DNA of 64,000 bases from Streptomyces lunaelactis (GTDB taxonomy: Bacteria > Actinomycetota > Actinomycetes > Streptomycetales > Streptomycetaceae). The stretch is taken from the NCBI RefSeq assembly GCF_003054555.1, contig NZ_CP026304.1, forward strand, positions 1,736,001 through 1,800,000, written 5' to 3'. A model generated the notes under the pieces. That model was given only the letters and a program-made list of their open reading frames with translations, made no database searches and was not told the DNA's origin. Of the stretch, positions 9,429 to 18,701 are shown in pieces (positions within the stretch are counted from its first letter, which is position 1; each line of letters opens with the position of its first letter). Made by a program: the position numbers and the translations under genes.

Positions 9429-10100
9429 GTGGCTATCCGCGTCCTACTGGTCGACGACCAACCGCTGCTGCGTACCGGCTTCCGGATGATCCTGGAGGCG
9501 GAGCAGGACATCGCGGTCGTCGGCGAGGCCGGGGACGGCCTCCAGGCCCTCGACCAGGTGCGGGCGCTGCAGCCCGATGTGGTGCTGATGGACATCCGGA
9601 TGCCGCGGATGGACGGGGTCGAGGCGACCCGGCAGATCAGCGGCCCCGGCCGGGACGGATCGGCGAAGGTGCTGGTACTGACCACCTTCGACCTCGATGA
9701 GTACGTGGTGGAGGCGCTGCGTGCCGGCGCCAGCGGTTTCCTGCTGAAGGACGCGCCCGCCAATGAGCTCGTGCAGGCGATCCGGGTGGTCGCGGCGGGC
9801 GAGGCGATGCTGGCGCCGAGCATCACCCGCAGGCTGCTCGACAAGTACGCGGACCATCTGCCGTCCGGCGAGGAGCCGGTCCCCGACACGCTGCACACGC
9901 TGACCGAGCGCGAGGTGGAGGTGCTCAAACTGGTCGCGCGGGGGATGTCCAACGCCGAGATCGCCGCGGATCTGTTCGTCAGCGAGACGACTGTCAAGAC
10001 GCATGTGGGCCATGTCCTGACGAAGCTGAGCCTGCGCGACCGGGTCCAGGCCGCGGTGTACGCGTACGAGAGCGGCCTGGTGCGCCCCGGCGCGCAGTAG
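9429..10100 (+). CDS. NarL/LuxR-family response regulator, orphan
   Basis: A 223-residue two-domain regulator. The receiver shows the acidic pair VDDQP, phosphoacceptor Asp55 (VLMDIRMPRMDG), Thr in VLTTFD and Lys in LKDAP. The C-terminal LuxR helix-turn-helix is at about 150-212 (LTEREVEVLKLVARG, NAEIAADLFVSETTVKTH). GTG 9429-9431 follows GAAGGAG; an in-frame start further upstream would fuse unrelated residues. No histidine kinase gene is next to it, so its sensor must be elsewhere. A hairpin at 10151-10174 follows the gene. Confidence 0.92.
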   Translation: MAIRVLLVDDQPLLRTGFRMILEAEQDIAVVGEAGDGLQALDQVRALQPDVVLMDIRMPRMDGVEATRQISGPGRDGSAKVLVLTTFDLDEYVVEALRAGASGFLLKDAPANELVQAIRVVAAGEAMLAPSITRRLLDKYADHLPSGEEPVPDTLHTLTEREVEVLKLVARGMSNAEIAADLFVSETTVKTHVGHVLTKLSLRDRVQAAVYAYESGLVRPGAQ

Positions 10101-10150
10101 CTCGACCCAGATCACCTCAGATCGCCGCGGATCACCGGAGCACGGCAAGC

Positions 10151-10174
10151 GGCGGCGGGCAGATGCCCGCCGCC
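10151..10174. terminator. Bidirectional terminator hairpin
   Basis: GGCGGCGGGC and its exact complement flank the tetraloop AGAT, giving a 10-bp GC stem between two convergent genes, the response regulator and the solute-binding protein. Confidence 0.75.
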
Positions 10175-10223
10175 GGTCATTCTCAGCCTTGTTTCGCAGT
10201 GTCCTCGCCGGTCACCGCAGGGG

Positions 10224-11819
10224 TCACACGGTGCCGCGGCCCAGCTCCCACAGCTGCAGGTCGGAGCTGGAGTTGAGCACCCACTCGACGCCGGTCACGC
10301 CGACGCGGGCGGCGACGTACTGCTTGCCCTGCCACAGCGGCAGGAACGGCACGTCGGTGGCGACGATGTCCTGGATCTGCGTGAATGCCTTGGACGCGGA
10401 GGTGCGGTCGGCGGCACGGCGCGACTGCGGGATGAGTTCGCGTGCCACGGTGCTCACGTACGGGGTGTTGAGGAAGTTGCCCTTGTCCAGGAACGGCGCG
10501 ATGTAGTTGTCCGGGTCCGGGAAGTCGGGGAACCAGCCCAGTCCGTAGACCGCGTAGTCGCCGCGCTTCTGGGCGGGGCGGAACTTCGCCCACTCGGTGC
10601 CCTCGATGGTGACGTCGAAGAGCTTGGTGGCGTTCAGCTGCTGCTTGAGCGCCTCGAACTCCTTGGCCGTACCGGGGCCGTAGTGGTCGGTCGTGTAGTG
10701 GAGCTTCAGCTTCACCGGAGTGGTGATGTTGGCCTTGTCGAGGATCTCCGCGGCCTTCGTGCGGCTCGGCTCGCCGTACTTGTTGAAGAAGGAGTTGGTG
10801 TGCGCGGCGATGGTCGTCGGGATGAGCGAGTAGAGCGGCTCGGCGGTGGCGCCGTACACCTGACCGGCGATGTGACCGCGATCTACGACCGCCGCCATGG
10901 CCTGGCGGACCGCCTTGTCCTTCACCGACGGGTCGTTGGTGTTGAAGGCGAGGTAGCGGATCTCCAGACCCGGCATCTCGGTGAGCTGGATGCCTTCCTT
11001 GGGGTTCTCGGACAGATCCCTGATCTGCTCCGGCGACATCGCGCGGGTCATCATGTCGATGTCCCCGGACTCGAGCGCCTTGCCCATGGAGTCGGCATCC
11101 GCGAACGACCGCAGCTCGATCTTGTCGTTGCGGAGCTTGAGGTCGCCCTTGTAGTTGGAGTTCCTGGAGAAGACGACCTTGGTGATCTGCTCACCCTTGG
11201 TCTCGGTCTTCATGGTGTACGGACCGGAGCCGTCGACCTGGAACCCTTCGCGGAGCTTCTTGCCGTCGTAGTTCTTCTTGCTGACGATGCCGGCGGCCGG
11301 CGTCGAGAGCTTGTACGGGAAGGTCGCGTCCGGCGTGGAGAGGTGGAAGACCACCTCGTCGCCGTTGGCCTCGATGGTGTCGATGTTCGCGAGGAGGGCG
11401 GCCGTACCGTTGTCGGCGTCGATGTCCCGCACACGCTCGATGGAGAACTTCACGTCCTCGGCGGTGACCTCGGTGCCGTCGGCGAACGTCAGCCCGCTGC
11501 GCAGCTTGCAGCGGTAGCTCTCGCTCGCGTTGTCGGTGAAGGTGCAGGACTGGGCGGCGTCGGGCACCGGCTCGCCACCGCCGCGCGGGGCGTGCAACAG
11601 GGTCTGGATGGTCTGCCGCAGTACGTTCCACGCGCCGGTGTCGTACGCGTAGGCCGGGTCGAGGGGCGCGGGCGTGTCCTCCGTCGCGATGAACTGGTCC
11701 GTGGTGCCCACGACGATGGCATCACCGCCGCCGGACCCGCCGTCCGCACTGCCGCAGGCGACGAGCACGGGCGCGAGCAGGCCGATCACGGCCGGCAGCA
11801 CCAAAGTCTTACGGTTCAT
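10224..11819 (-). CDS. ABC-transporter solute-binding lipoprotein, family 5
   Basis: A 531-residue extracytoplasmic receptor of the DppA/OppA class, which feeds peptides or similar ligands to an ABC importer. The signal peptide ends in lipobox LVAC with Cys22 as the lipidated residue. The body has the family start DPAYAYDTGAWNVLRQ, FADGTEVTAEDVKFSIERV and WFPDFPDPDNYIAPFL. No permease or ATPase gene is adjacent, so it is a solitary receptor. It is transcribed away from a 500-bp non-coding region that must hold its promoter. Ligand not predictable from sequence alone. Confidence 0.9.
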   Translation of the reverse strand: MNRKTLVLPAVIGLLAPVLVACGSADGGSGGGDAIVVGTTDQFIATEDTPAPLDPAYAYDTGAWNVLRQTIQTLLHAPRGGGEPVPDAAQSCTFTDNASESYRCKLRSGLTFADGTEVTAEDVKFSIERVRDIDADNGTAALLANIDTIEANGDEVVFHLSTPDATFPYKLSTPAAGIVSKKNYDGKKLREGFQVDGSGPYTMKTETKGEQITKVVFSRNSNYKGDLKLRNDKIELRSFADADSMGKALESGDIDMMTRAMSPEQIRDLSENPKEGIQLTEMPGLEIRYLAFNTNDPSVKDKAVRQAMAAVVDRGHIAGQVYGATAEPLYSLIPTTIAAHTNSFFNKYGEPSRTKAAEILDKANITTPVKLKLHYTTDHYGPGTAKEFEALKQQLNATKLFDVTIEGTEWAKFRPAQKRGDYAVYGLGWFPDFPDPDNYIAPFLDKGNFLNTPYVSTVARELIPQSRRAADRTSASKAFTQIQDIVATDVPFLPLWQGKQYVAARVGVTGVEWVLNSSSDLQLWELGRGTV

Positions 11820-12327
11820 CCTGGACGTTCTCCCTCATCCGGCACTGGGATACAGCGATGTCTACGGGGGGACTCCGCCGCGACCGCCCGTTCGGGGCGG
11901 TGCGATCGGGCCGGGGAACAGAACGATCGGTCCTGTGTTCCCGTCGGCTTTTGATGGCCGCCGGGGCACATCGATGATGCGGCGAAGTTCTCGCGACGAG
12001 ATTAGTCGGCAGCGCCAGGAAAGCTTGACCGGACCCGAGTTGGGGCGTATGCGCTCAGTGATCAGTTATGCCTGTGAGTGGATGGTCGCGGCACGGAATG
12101 ATTCGCGCACCACTCCACCAATGCGGACATATAGGCACAGCCGCTTCCCCATAGAGGGGGCGTGGCGCGGTCCAGACCAAGGTCATCGGGGCCACCCACA
12201 GTGACGAACGTCACGCCATGAACTTTTATCGGCGGGCCCTCGATAAGCAACGGCTCAGATCACCGGAATGACCTGCTCCGCTGCCGAGAGTTTCCCGTGC
12301 ATTCAAGAAGCACGGACAGTACACGCA
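11820..12327. other. 508-bp intergenic region, no gene recognised
   Basis: This is the longest gap in the window and is somewhat more AT-rich than its surroundings. Two inverted repeats stand out. GGGAACA (11914-11920) pairs with TGTTCCC (11936-11942), and GTGACG-AA-CGTCAC is a 14-bp near-perfect palindrome at 12201-12214. Either could be an operator for the lipoprotein gene. A 62-codon minus-strand frame at 12062-12250 has no family resemblance that I can see and I do not call it. Confidence 0.5.
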
Positions 12328-13029
12328 TCAGTTCATCGTGGTGATCAGGGTGCGCAGGAAAACAAGGTCGACTTCTTCGAGCGAGCGTACGATCACGCGG
12401 CCGTCGGCGGGCGCGATCGGCGCCACGGACGGTACGGCCACCACCCGGCACCCTGCCGCCTCGGCCGAGGCCACACCGGTCGCCGTGTCCTCGATGACGG
12501 CGCATCTCGCCGGGTCGGCGCTCAGGCCGTCGGCCGCGAGCAGATACGGGTCGGGGTGCGGCTTCGTACGCGGCACCTCGTCACCTGCGACCGAGAGAGC
12601 GAAGTTCTGCGGACCGAGCGAGGCCAGGACGCGGTCGATGATGCGGCGGTGGGAGGCGGAGACCAGCGCGGTGGGCACATTGTGCGCGGCGAGCTCGGCG
12701 AGCAGCTTGGCTGCGCCCGGCATCATCGGCACTCCGCGCCCGATGCGGTCCTCGAAGCGGTCGTTGAGCAGCACGGTGAGCTCGGCGAGGGTGATGTCGG
12801 CGCCAGTGGCCTCGATGAGATAGCCGGCGCTGCGCGTCATGGGACCGCCGACCACCACGTCCCGCCATGACTCGTGCAGGACATGGCCGAGGTCGGCGAA
12901 GACCTCCACCTCCGCGTCCCACCAGAAGCCTTCGGTGTCCACGAGGGTGCCGTCCATGTCGAGGAAGACGGCCTGCAGGGCAGAACCTGCGGCCGAACGG
13001 GTCAAGGACGCGGGGACCGTACTGGTCAT
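12328..13029 (-). CDS. HAD-superfamily phosphatase (beta-phosphoglucomutase-like)
   Basis: A 233-residue hydrolase. The first motif FLDMDGTLVDTE carries the nucleophilic Asp and the general-acid Asp two residues later. Motif II is ALVSASH, motif III lies in RTKPHPDPYLLAA and motif IV is CAVIEDTATGVASAEAAG. The helical cap between motifs I and II is of type C1. ATG 13027-13029 has GGAGG eight bases upstream; an earlier in-frame start adds five residues only. The substrate is likely a small sugar phosphate. It follows metH on the same strand, but a hairpin separates them. Confidence 0.9.
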   Translation of the reverse strand: MTSTVPASLTRSAAGSALQAVFLDMDGTLVDTEGFWWDAEVEVFADLGHVLHESWRDVVVGGPMTRSAGYLIEATGADITLAELTVLLNDRFEDRIGRGVPMMPGAAKLLAELAAHNVPTALVSASHRRIIDRVLASLGPQNFALSVAGDEVPRTKPHPDPYLLAADGLSADPARCAVIEDTATGVASAEAAGCRVVAVPSVAPIAPADGRVIVRSLEEVDLVFLRTLITTMN

Positions 13030-13057
13030 CCGGCACACCTCCACAGAGGGATGAGAA

Positions 13058-13094
13058 GGCCGGTCGCCTTCCCAGCTGGGGAAGGCGGCCGGCC
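13058..13094 (-). terminator. metH terminator hairpin
   Basis: Arms 13058-13073 and 13079-13094 pair over 16 bp with one G-T pair around a five-base loop, 34 bp past the metH stop codon. Confidence 0.75.
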
Positions 13095-13127
13095 TGCACT
13101 GGACCGATAAGTGTACGTCGCGTCCGA

Positions 13128-16100
13128 CTAACGTGCGTTGAAGTACTTCGCCTCGGGGTGGTGGATGACGATCGCGTCGGTGGACTGTTCGGGGTGGAGC
13201 TGGAACTCCTCGGAGAGCTGGACGCCGATCCGCTCGGGCTCGAGCAGGGTGGCGATCTTGGCGCGGTCCTCGAGGTCGGGGCAGGCGCCGTAGCCGAGGG
13301 AGAAGCGGGCGCCCCGGTACTTCAGGGCGAACATGTCCTCCACGTCGGCGGGGTCCTCGCCGGCGAAGCCGAGCTCGGAGCGGACCCGGGCGTGCCAGTA
13401 CTCGGCCAGCGCCTCGGCCAACTGCACGGACAGGCCGTGCAGTTCGAGATAGTCGCGGTACGAGTCCGACTCGAACAGCTCGGCGGTAGCCTCACCGATC
13501 TTCGAGCCGACGGTGACGATCTGCAGGCCGACCACGTCGGTTTCGCCGGACTCCTCGGGGCGGAAGAAGTCCGCCAGGCAGAGCCTGCGGCCGCGGCGCT
13601 GACGCGGGAAGGAGAAGCGGGTGCGCTCCGAGCCGTCCTCGTTCAGCAGGATCAGGTCGTCGCCCTTGGAGACGCAGGGGAAGTATCCGTAGACCACGGC
13701 CGCTTCCAGCAGGTTCCTGGTGTGCAGCTGCTCCAGCCAGCCCCGCAGCCGCGGCCGGCCCTCGGTCTCGACGAGCTCCTCGTACGTCGGCCCGTCACCC
13801 GCGCGGGCCTGCTTGAGGCCCCACTGGCCCTTGAACAGCGCGCCCTCGTCCAGCCAGGACGCGTACTCCTTCAGCTGGATCCCCTTGATCACCCGGGTGC
13901 CCCAGAACGGCGGCTCGGGGACCGGGTTGTCGATCGCCACGTCCGAGCGGGCCTCGCCCTCTTCGGGACGATCCTCGACGACCGCGTTCGTGGTGGCGCG
14001 GACCCGGCGCTGCTTGAGCTCGGGCAGTACGGCTCCGGGGACGCCGCGCTTGACCCCGATCAGGGCGTCCATCAGCCGCAGACCCTCGAACGCGTCGCGG
14101 GCGTAGCGGACTTCACCCTCGTAGATCTCGTGCAGATCCTGCTCGACATACGCCCGCGTCAGCGCCGCACCGCCCAGGATCACCGGGAACTCGGCGGCCA
14201 GCTTGCGCTGGTTGAGCTCCTCCAGGTTCTCCTTCATGATCACCGTGGACTTCACCAGCAGCCCGGACATCCCGATGACATCGGCCCGGTGCTCCTCAGC
14301 GGCTTCCAGGATCGCGGAGACGGGCTGCTTGATCCCCAGATTCACCACGTTGTAGCCGTTGTTGGACAGGATGATGTCCACCAGGTTCTTCCCGATGTCG
14401 TGCACATCGCCGCGCACCGTGGCGAGCACGATGGTGCCCTTGCCCTCCGCGTCCGACTTCTCCATGTGCGGCTCGAGATGGGCGACGGCGGTCTTCATGA
14501 CCTCGGCGGACTGCAGCACGAACGGCAGCTGCATCTGCCCGGAGCCGAAGAGCTCTCCGACGACCTTCATGCCCTCCAGGAGGGTTTCGTTGACGATGTC
14601 GAGGGCGGGGCGGGACTGCAGCGCCTCGTCGAGGTCGGCCTCCAGGCCGTTCTTCTCGCCGTCGATGATGCGGCGCTGCAGGCGCTCCTCCAGCGGAAGG
14701 GCGAGGAGTTCCTCGGCCCTGCCCGCCTTCATCGACTTCATGTTGACGCCCTCGAAGAGCTCCATGAGCTTCTGCAGCGGGTCATACCCCTCGGCGCGGC
14801 GGTCGTAGATCAGGTCGAGGGCGACCTTGACCTGCTCCTCCTCCAGCCGCGCGATCGGAAGGATCTTCGAGGCGTGCACGATCGCCGAGTCGAGGCCGGC
14901 CTTGACGCACTCGTCGAGGAAGACGGAGTTGAGGACCACGCGGGCGGCCGGGTTGAGGCCGAAGGAGATGTTCGACAGACCCAGGGTGGTCTGGACGTCG
15001 GGGTGGCGGCGCTTCAGCTCGCGGATCGCACCGATGGTGGCGATGCCGTCGCCGCGGGACTCCTCCTGGCCCGTGCAGATCGTGAAGGTCAGCGTGTCGA
15101 TGAGGATGTCCGACTCGTACACCCCCCAGTTGCCGGTGAGGTCGTCGATCAGCCGCTCGGCGATGGCGACCTTGTGCTCGACGGTGCGGGCCTGACCCTC
15201 CTCATCGATCGTCAAAGCGATCAGCGCGGCACCGTGCTCGACGGCCAGCTTGGTGACCTTCGCAAACCGCGACTCCGGGCCGTCGCCGTCCTCGTAGTTG
15301 ACCGAATTGATGACAGCGCGGCCGCCGAGCTTCTCCAACCCCGCCTGCAGAACAGGCAGTTCCGTGGAGTCGAGGACGATCGGCAGCGTGGACGCGGTCG
15401 CGAAGCGGCCCGCCAGCTCCTCCATGTCGGCAACACCGTCCCGGCCGACGTAGTCGACGCACAGGTCGAGCATGTGCGCGCCCTCACGGATCTGGTCCCG
15501 GGCCATCTCCACACAGTCGTCCCAGCGCCCGTCCAGCATGGCCTCGCGGAACTTCCTCGAGCCATTGGCATTCGTCCGCTCACCGATCGCCAGGTACGAA
15601 GTGTCCTGACGGAAGGGCACGGTCTGGTAGAGCGAGGTCGCGCCCGGCTCCGGGCGCGGGTCACGGGCGGGCGGGGTCAGATCACGTACCCGGTCGACGA
15701 CCTGGCGCAGGTGCTCCGGAGTCGTACCGCAGCAGCCGCCGACCAGCGAGAGACCGTATTCGCGTACGAAGGTCTCCTGCGCGTCGGCCAGGCCCTCGGG
15801 ACCGAGCGGGAAGTGCGCCCCGGCCTTGGTGAGCACCGGCAGTCCGGCGTTCGGCATGCAGAGCAGCGGGATACGGGAGTGGCGCGTGAGGTAGCGCAGG
15901 TGCTCGCTCATCTCCGCCGGGCCCGTCGAGCAGTTCAGACCGATCATGTCGACGCCGAGCGGCTCGAGCGCGGTCAGTGCCGCACCGATCTCCGAGCCGA
16001 GCAGCATGGTGCCGGTCGTCTCGAAGGCCAGCGATACCCACAGCGGAAGGTCGGACCCTGCCGCGTCCAGTGCCCGGCGGGCGCCCAGCACCGCGGCCTT

Positions 16101-16637
16101 GGTCTGCAGCAGATCCTGCGTCGTCTCCACGATGAGCGCATCGGCGCCGCCGGCGATCAGTCCCTCGGCGTTCTGCTGGAAGCCGTCGCGCAGCACGGTG
16201 TACGGGGCGTGGCCGAGCGTCGGCAGCTTGGTGCCGGGGCCCATCGAGCCCAGCACCCAGCGCTGCCGGCCGTCCGCGGAGAACTCGTCGGCCACCTCGC
16301 GGGCGATGCGGGCGCCGGCTTCCGAGAGCTCGAAGTTGCGCTCCGCGACGTCGTACTCGTTCAGGGCGGAGAAATTTGCCCCGAAGGTGTTGGTCTCAAC
16401 GAGGTCGACACCGGCCGCGAAGTACTCCTGGTGCACGGAGCGGACGATGTCGGGGCGGGTGACGTTCAGGATTTCGTTGCAGCCTTCGAGATTCTCGAAG
16501 TCCTCGAGTGTCGGGTCCTGTGCCTGCAGCATCGTGCCCATGGCGCCGTCGGCCACGACCACACGCGTGGCGAGCGCCTCACGGAGGGCGTCGATTCGGG
16601 TCCGGCTGTCAGCGGAGGGGGTCGGCAACGAGGCCAT
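13128..16637 (-). CDS. metH: Cobalamin-dependent methionine synthase
   Basis: A 1169-residue enzyme that methylates homocysteine using 5-methyltetrahydrofolate. Four modules can be seen. The homocysteine-binding barrel (about 1-320) has the zinc cysteines GLNCS and GGCCGTTPEH. The pterin barrel (about 340-620) has IGERTNANGSRKF. The cobalamin domain (about 640-880) has base-off ligand motif DVHDIGKN. The AdoMet reactivation domain is at the C-terminus with a YFPC segment. ATG 16635-16637 follows GGGAG; longer in-frame readings lack family sequence. Divergent from gylR. No cobalamin riboswitch features were found in its leader. Confidence 0.96.
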   Translation of the reverse strand: MASLPTPSADSRTRIDALREALATRVVVADGAMGTMLQAQDPTLEDFENLEGCNEILNVTRPDIVRSVHQEYFAAGVDLVETNTFGANFSALNEYDVAERNFELSEAGARIAREVADEFSADGRQRWVLGSMGPGTKLPTLGHAPYTVLRDGFQQNAEGLIAGGADALIVETTQDLLQTKAAVLGARRALDAAGSDLPLWVSLAFETTGTMLLGSEIGAALTALEPLGVDMIGLNCSTGPAEMSEHLRYLTRHSRIPLLCMPNAGLPVLTKAGAHFPLGPEGLADAQETFVREYGLSLVGGCCGTTPEHLRQVVDRVRDLTPPARDPRPEPGATSLYQTVPFRQDTSYLAIGERTNANGSRKFREAMLDGRWDDCVEMARDQIREGAHMLDLCVDYVGRDGVADMEELAGRFATASTLPIVLDSTELPVLQAGLEKLGGRAVINSVNYEDGDGPESRFAKVTKLAVEHGAALIALTIDEEGQARTVEHKVAIAERLIDDLTGNWGVYESDILIDTLTFTICTGQEESRGDGIATIGAIRELKRRHPDVQTTLGLSNISFGLNPAARVVLNSVFLDECVKAGLDSAIVHASKILPIARLEEEQVKVALDLIYDRRAEGYDPLQKLMELFEGVNMKSMKAGRAEELLALPLEERLQRRIIDGEKNGLEADLDEALQSRPALDIVNETLLEGMKVVGELFGSGQMQLPFVLQSAEVMKTAVAHLEPHMEKSDAEGKGTIVLATVRGDVHDIGKNLVDIILSNNGYNVVNLGIKQPVSAILEAAEEHRADVIGMSGLLVKSTVIMKENLEELNQRKLAAEFPVILGGAALTRAYVEQDLHEIYEGEVRYARDAFEGLRLMDALIGVKRGVPGAVLPELKQRRVRATTNAVVEDRPEEGEARSDVAIDNPVPEPPFWGTRVIKGIQLKEYASWLDEGALFKGQWGLKQARAGDGPTYEELVETEGRPRLRGWLEQLHTRNLLEAAVVYGYFPCVSKGDDLILLNEDGSERTRFSFPRQRRGRRLCLADFFRPEESGETDVVGLQIVTVGSKIGEATAELFESDSYRDYLELHGLSVQLAEALAEYWHARVRSELGFAGEDPADVEDMFALKYRGARFSLGYGACPDLEDRAKIATLLEPERIGVQLSEEFQLHPEQSTDAIVIHHPEAKYFNAR

Positions 16638-16876
16638 GGATGTACTCCCAGGGATGCGACGGCTGTCGGCTTTGCGTCTTCCGGTGGAAGGCGCACGGAG
16701 CCAGAGTAGCCGGGCGGACCGCAGTGGGCGCGGGCGTCCCACGGGGCGGACGCGATTCCCTTCCCCGGGTTCGCGTTGTCTTTCGGTTGTTGCGTACTCG
16801 CTCTGCGGTGACACAAGGTCGGCATCGAGCGATAGTGTTCGGCATTGTCGAACTGAAGTGGAGAAGGGCCGAGCCG
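16638..16876. promoter_or_regulatory. Divergent metH/gylR promoter region with GylR-like operators
   Basis: This 239-bp region holds promoters for metH and gylR. Two copies of a motif beginning TCGGCAT occur 20 bp apart at 16819-16831 and 16839-16851 on the gylR side. The second copy (TCGGCATTGTCGA) is a near-palindrome that recurs upstream of glpF. They are probable autoregulatory GylR sites. Confidence 0.6.
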
Positions 16877-17641
16877 ATGGCGAAAAACATCCAGTCACTC
16901 GAACGGGCAGCGGCGATGCTGCGACTGCTCGCGGGCGGAGAGCGCCGGCTGGGCCTGTCCGACATCGCCTCCTCGCTCGATCTGGCCAAGGGCACCGCCC
17001 ACGGCATTCTGCGCACGCTCCAGGCCGAGGGCTTCGTCGAGCAGGATGCGGCGTCCGGCCGCTACCAGCTCGGGGCGGAGCTGCTGCGCCTCGGCAACAG
17101 CTATCTCGACGTGCACGAGCTGCGCGCCCGTGCCCTGGTCTGGACGGACGACCTGGCGCGCTCCAGCGGCGAGAGCGTCCACCTCGGCGTGCTGCACCAG
17201 CACGGCGTCCTGATCATCCACCACGTCTTCCGGCCCGACGACAGCCGCCAGGTCCTGGAGGTGGGGGCCATGCAGCCGCTGCACTCCACAGCCCTGGGCA
17301 AGGTGATCACGGCGTACGACCCGGTGGCGCACACCGAGGCACTCGAGGTCGAGCGCAAGGTCTTCACGCCGCGGACCGTCACAGGCCTGACGGACTTCGA
17401 GACGGTGCTCGACGATGCGCGGGCGCGCGGCTGGGCGGCCGATGTGGAGGAGACCTGGGAGGGCGTCGCCTCGGTGGCCGCGCCCATCCACGACCGGCGC
17501 CGTATGCCCGTCGGAGCTGTGGCCATCACGGGTGCGGTCGAGCGGGTCTGCAACGACGGTGAGCTGCGTTCCGAACTGGTCGCCGCGGTACGGGACTGTG
17601 CCCGCGCGGTCTCCCGGGATCTGGGCGCCCAGCGCTTCTGA
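16877..17641 (+). CDS. gylR: IclR-family glycerol operon repressor
   Basis: A 254-residue regulator of the glycerol operon. The N-terminal winged helix (about 1-65) contains GLSDIASSLDLAKGTAHGILRTL, and the C-terminal IclR effector domain (about 75-250) contains HSTALGKV. ATG 16877-16879 follows GAGAAGGG. Its position directly before glpF-glpK-glpD is the known gyl arrangement in streptomycetes, where GylR represses both its own gene and the operon and is relieved by glycerol or glycerol 3-phosphate. Matching operator sequences in both promoters support that here. Confidence 0.93.
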   Translation: MAKNIQSLERAAAMLRLLAGGERRLGLSDIASSLDLAKGTAHGILRTLQAEGFVEQDAASGRYQLGAELLRLGNSYLDVHELRARALVWTDDLARSSGESVHLGVLHQHGVLIIHHVFRPDDSRQVLEVGAMQPLHSTALGKVITAYDPVAHTEALEVERKVFTPRTVTGLTDFETVLDDARARGWAADVEETWEGVASVAAPIHDRRRMPVGAVAITGAVERVCNDGELRSELVAAVRDCARAVSRDLGAQRF

Positions 17642-17882
17642 GCGGCGCTTCGGCACGGTTTGGCAGACCATCGGTAACGATCCAGTTTTCGGCCACTGAA
17701 CCCTTGACGTCGTATTAACCCCGGGGCAACACTGCCGTGCATCGGTCGGCATTGCCGAACACCTACCGGTAATACACGTTAGGGTGTGACAACGCCAACG
17801 GCCGAAAACGCCCTCACCTGAGGGCGCGGACCACCGGAGGGACCCGGGGTTCGCCTTCCCCCGAAGGACAAAGGAGTCGCGG
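17642..17882 (+). promoter_or_regulatory. glpFKD promoter and GylR operator
   Basis: The region contains a perfect 13-bp palindrome TCGGCA-T-TGCCGA at 17746-17758, closely matching the motif before gylR. A weaker related sequence begins at 17689. Nearer the gene, CGCCCTC/GAGGGCG (17809-17826) forms a small hairpin that could sit in the glpF leader or end gylR transcripts. Promoter boxes are not assigned. Confidence 0.65.
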
Positions 17883-18671
17883 GTGTCCAACTCCGACATC
17901 TTCATCGGCGAGATCATTGGTACCGCCGTTCTCATCCTGCTCGGCGGTGGCGTCGTCGCCGCAGTCGTACTCAAGCGCTCGAAGGCGCAGAACGCCGGCT
18001 GGCTGGCGATCACCTTCGGGTGGGGCTTCGCGGTCATGATCGCGGTCTACATGACGGGCACGCTCTCCGGCGCCCACCTCAACCCGGCGGTCACCGTCGG
18101 CATCGCGATCAAGGACAGCGACTGGAGCAACGTTCCGGTCTACATCGCCGGCCAGATGGTCGGCGCCATGCTCGGTGCCGCCCTGGTCTGGATCGCGTAC
18201 TACGGACAGTTCCGCGCCCACCTCACGGACCCGGAGATCATCTCCGCACCTCCGCACGAGGAAGGCCTGGTCAGCGAGGAGGCCGCTCCGAAGGCCGGCC
18301 CGGTGCTCGGCGTCTTCTCCACCGGACCCGAGGTCCGCGTGGCATGGCAGAACCTGGCCACCGAGATCATCGGCACCACCGTCCTGGTGCTCGCGGTACT
18401 GACGCAGGGCCTCAACAACAGCGGCGACGGTCTGGGCGTCATCGGCGGTCTGATCGTCGCGCTCACCGTCGTCGGCATCGGCCTCTCGCTCGGCGGCCCG
18501 ACCGGCTACGCCATCAACCCCGCCCGTGACCTTGGCCCGCGCATCGTGCACGCCCTGCTGCCGCTGCCCAACAAGGGCGGCTCGGACTGGGGCTACGCCT
18601 GGATCCCGGTTGTCGGCCCGCTGGTCGGCGGAGCCCTCGCGGCGGGTATCTACAACCTCGCGTTCGCCTAA
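17883..18671 (+). CDS. glpF: Glycerol facilitator (aquaglyceroporin)
   Basis: A 262-residue MIP-family channel for glycerol uptake. Both pore-lining NPA motifs are present (HLNPAVT and AINPARD; the Asp after the second is typical of glycerol channels). Six membrane helices can be placed. A cytoplasmic stretch of about 35 residues in the middle ([17 protein letters not shown]) is longer than in E. coli GlpF. GTG 17883-17885 follows AAAGGAG. First gene of the glpF-glpK-glpD operon; glpK begins 30 bp later. Confidence 0.95.
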   Translation: MSNSDIFIGEIIGTAVLILLGGGVVAAVVLKRSKAQNAGWLAITFGWGFAVMIAVYMTGTLSGAHLNPAVTVGIAIKDSDWSNVPVYIAGQMVGAMLGAALVWIAYYGQFRAHLTDPEIISAPPHEEGLVSEEAAPKAGPVLGVFSTGPEVRVAWQNLATEIIGTTVLVLAVLTQGLNNSGDGLGVIGGLIVALTVVGIGLSLGGPTGYAINPARDLGPRIVHALLPLPNKGGSDWGYAWIPVVGPLVGGALAAGIYNLAFA

Positions 18672-18701
18672 GCCGTCCCTTCGATCTCGCAGGAGCACCC
18701 C

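Noticed and set aside
12062..12250. 62-codon minus-strand frame in the long gap
   Set aside because: No ribosome site in good position, no family resemblance, and composition like surrounding non-coding DNA.
12867..16709. A 1280-codon open frame antisense to metH
   Set aside because: Shadow of metH with biased composition and no domain; same cause as other long antisense frames in this window.
16638..16876. Cobalamin or SAM riboswitch before metH
   Set aside because: I looked for a B12 box and for the SAM-riboswitch core in the leader. Only a chance CCCACTG-like string appears, with no flanking conserved parts.
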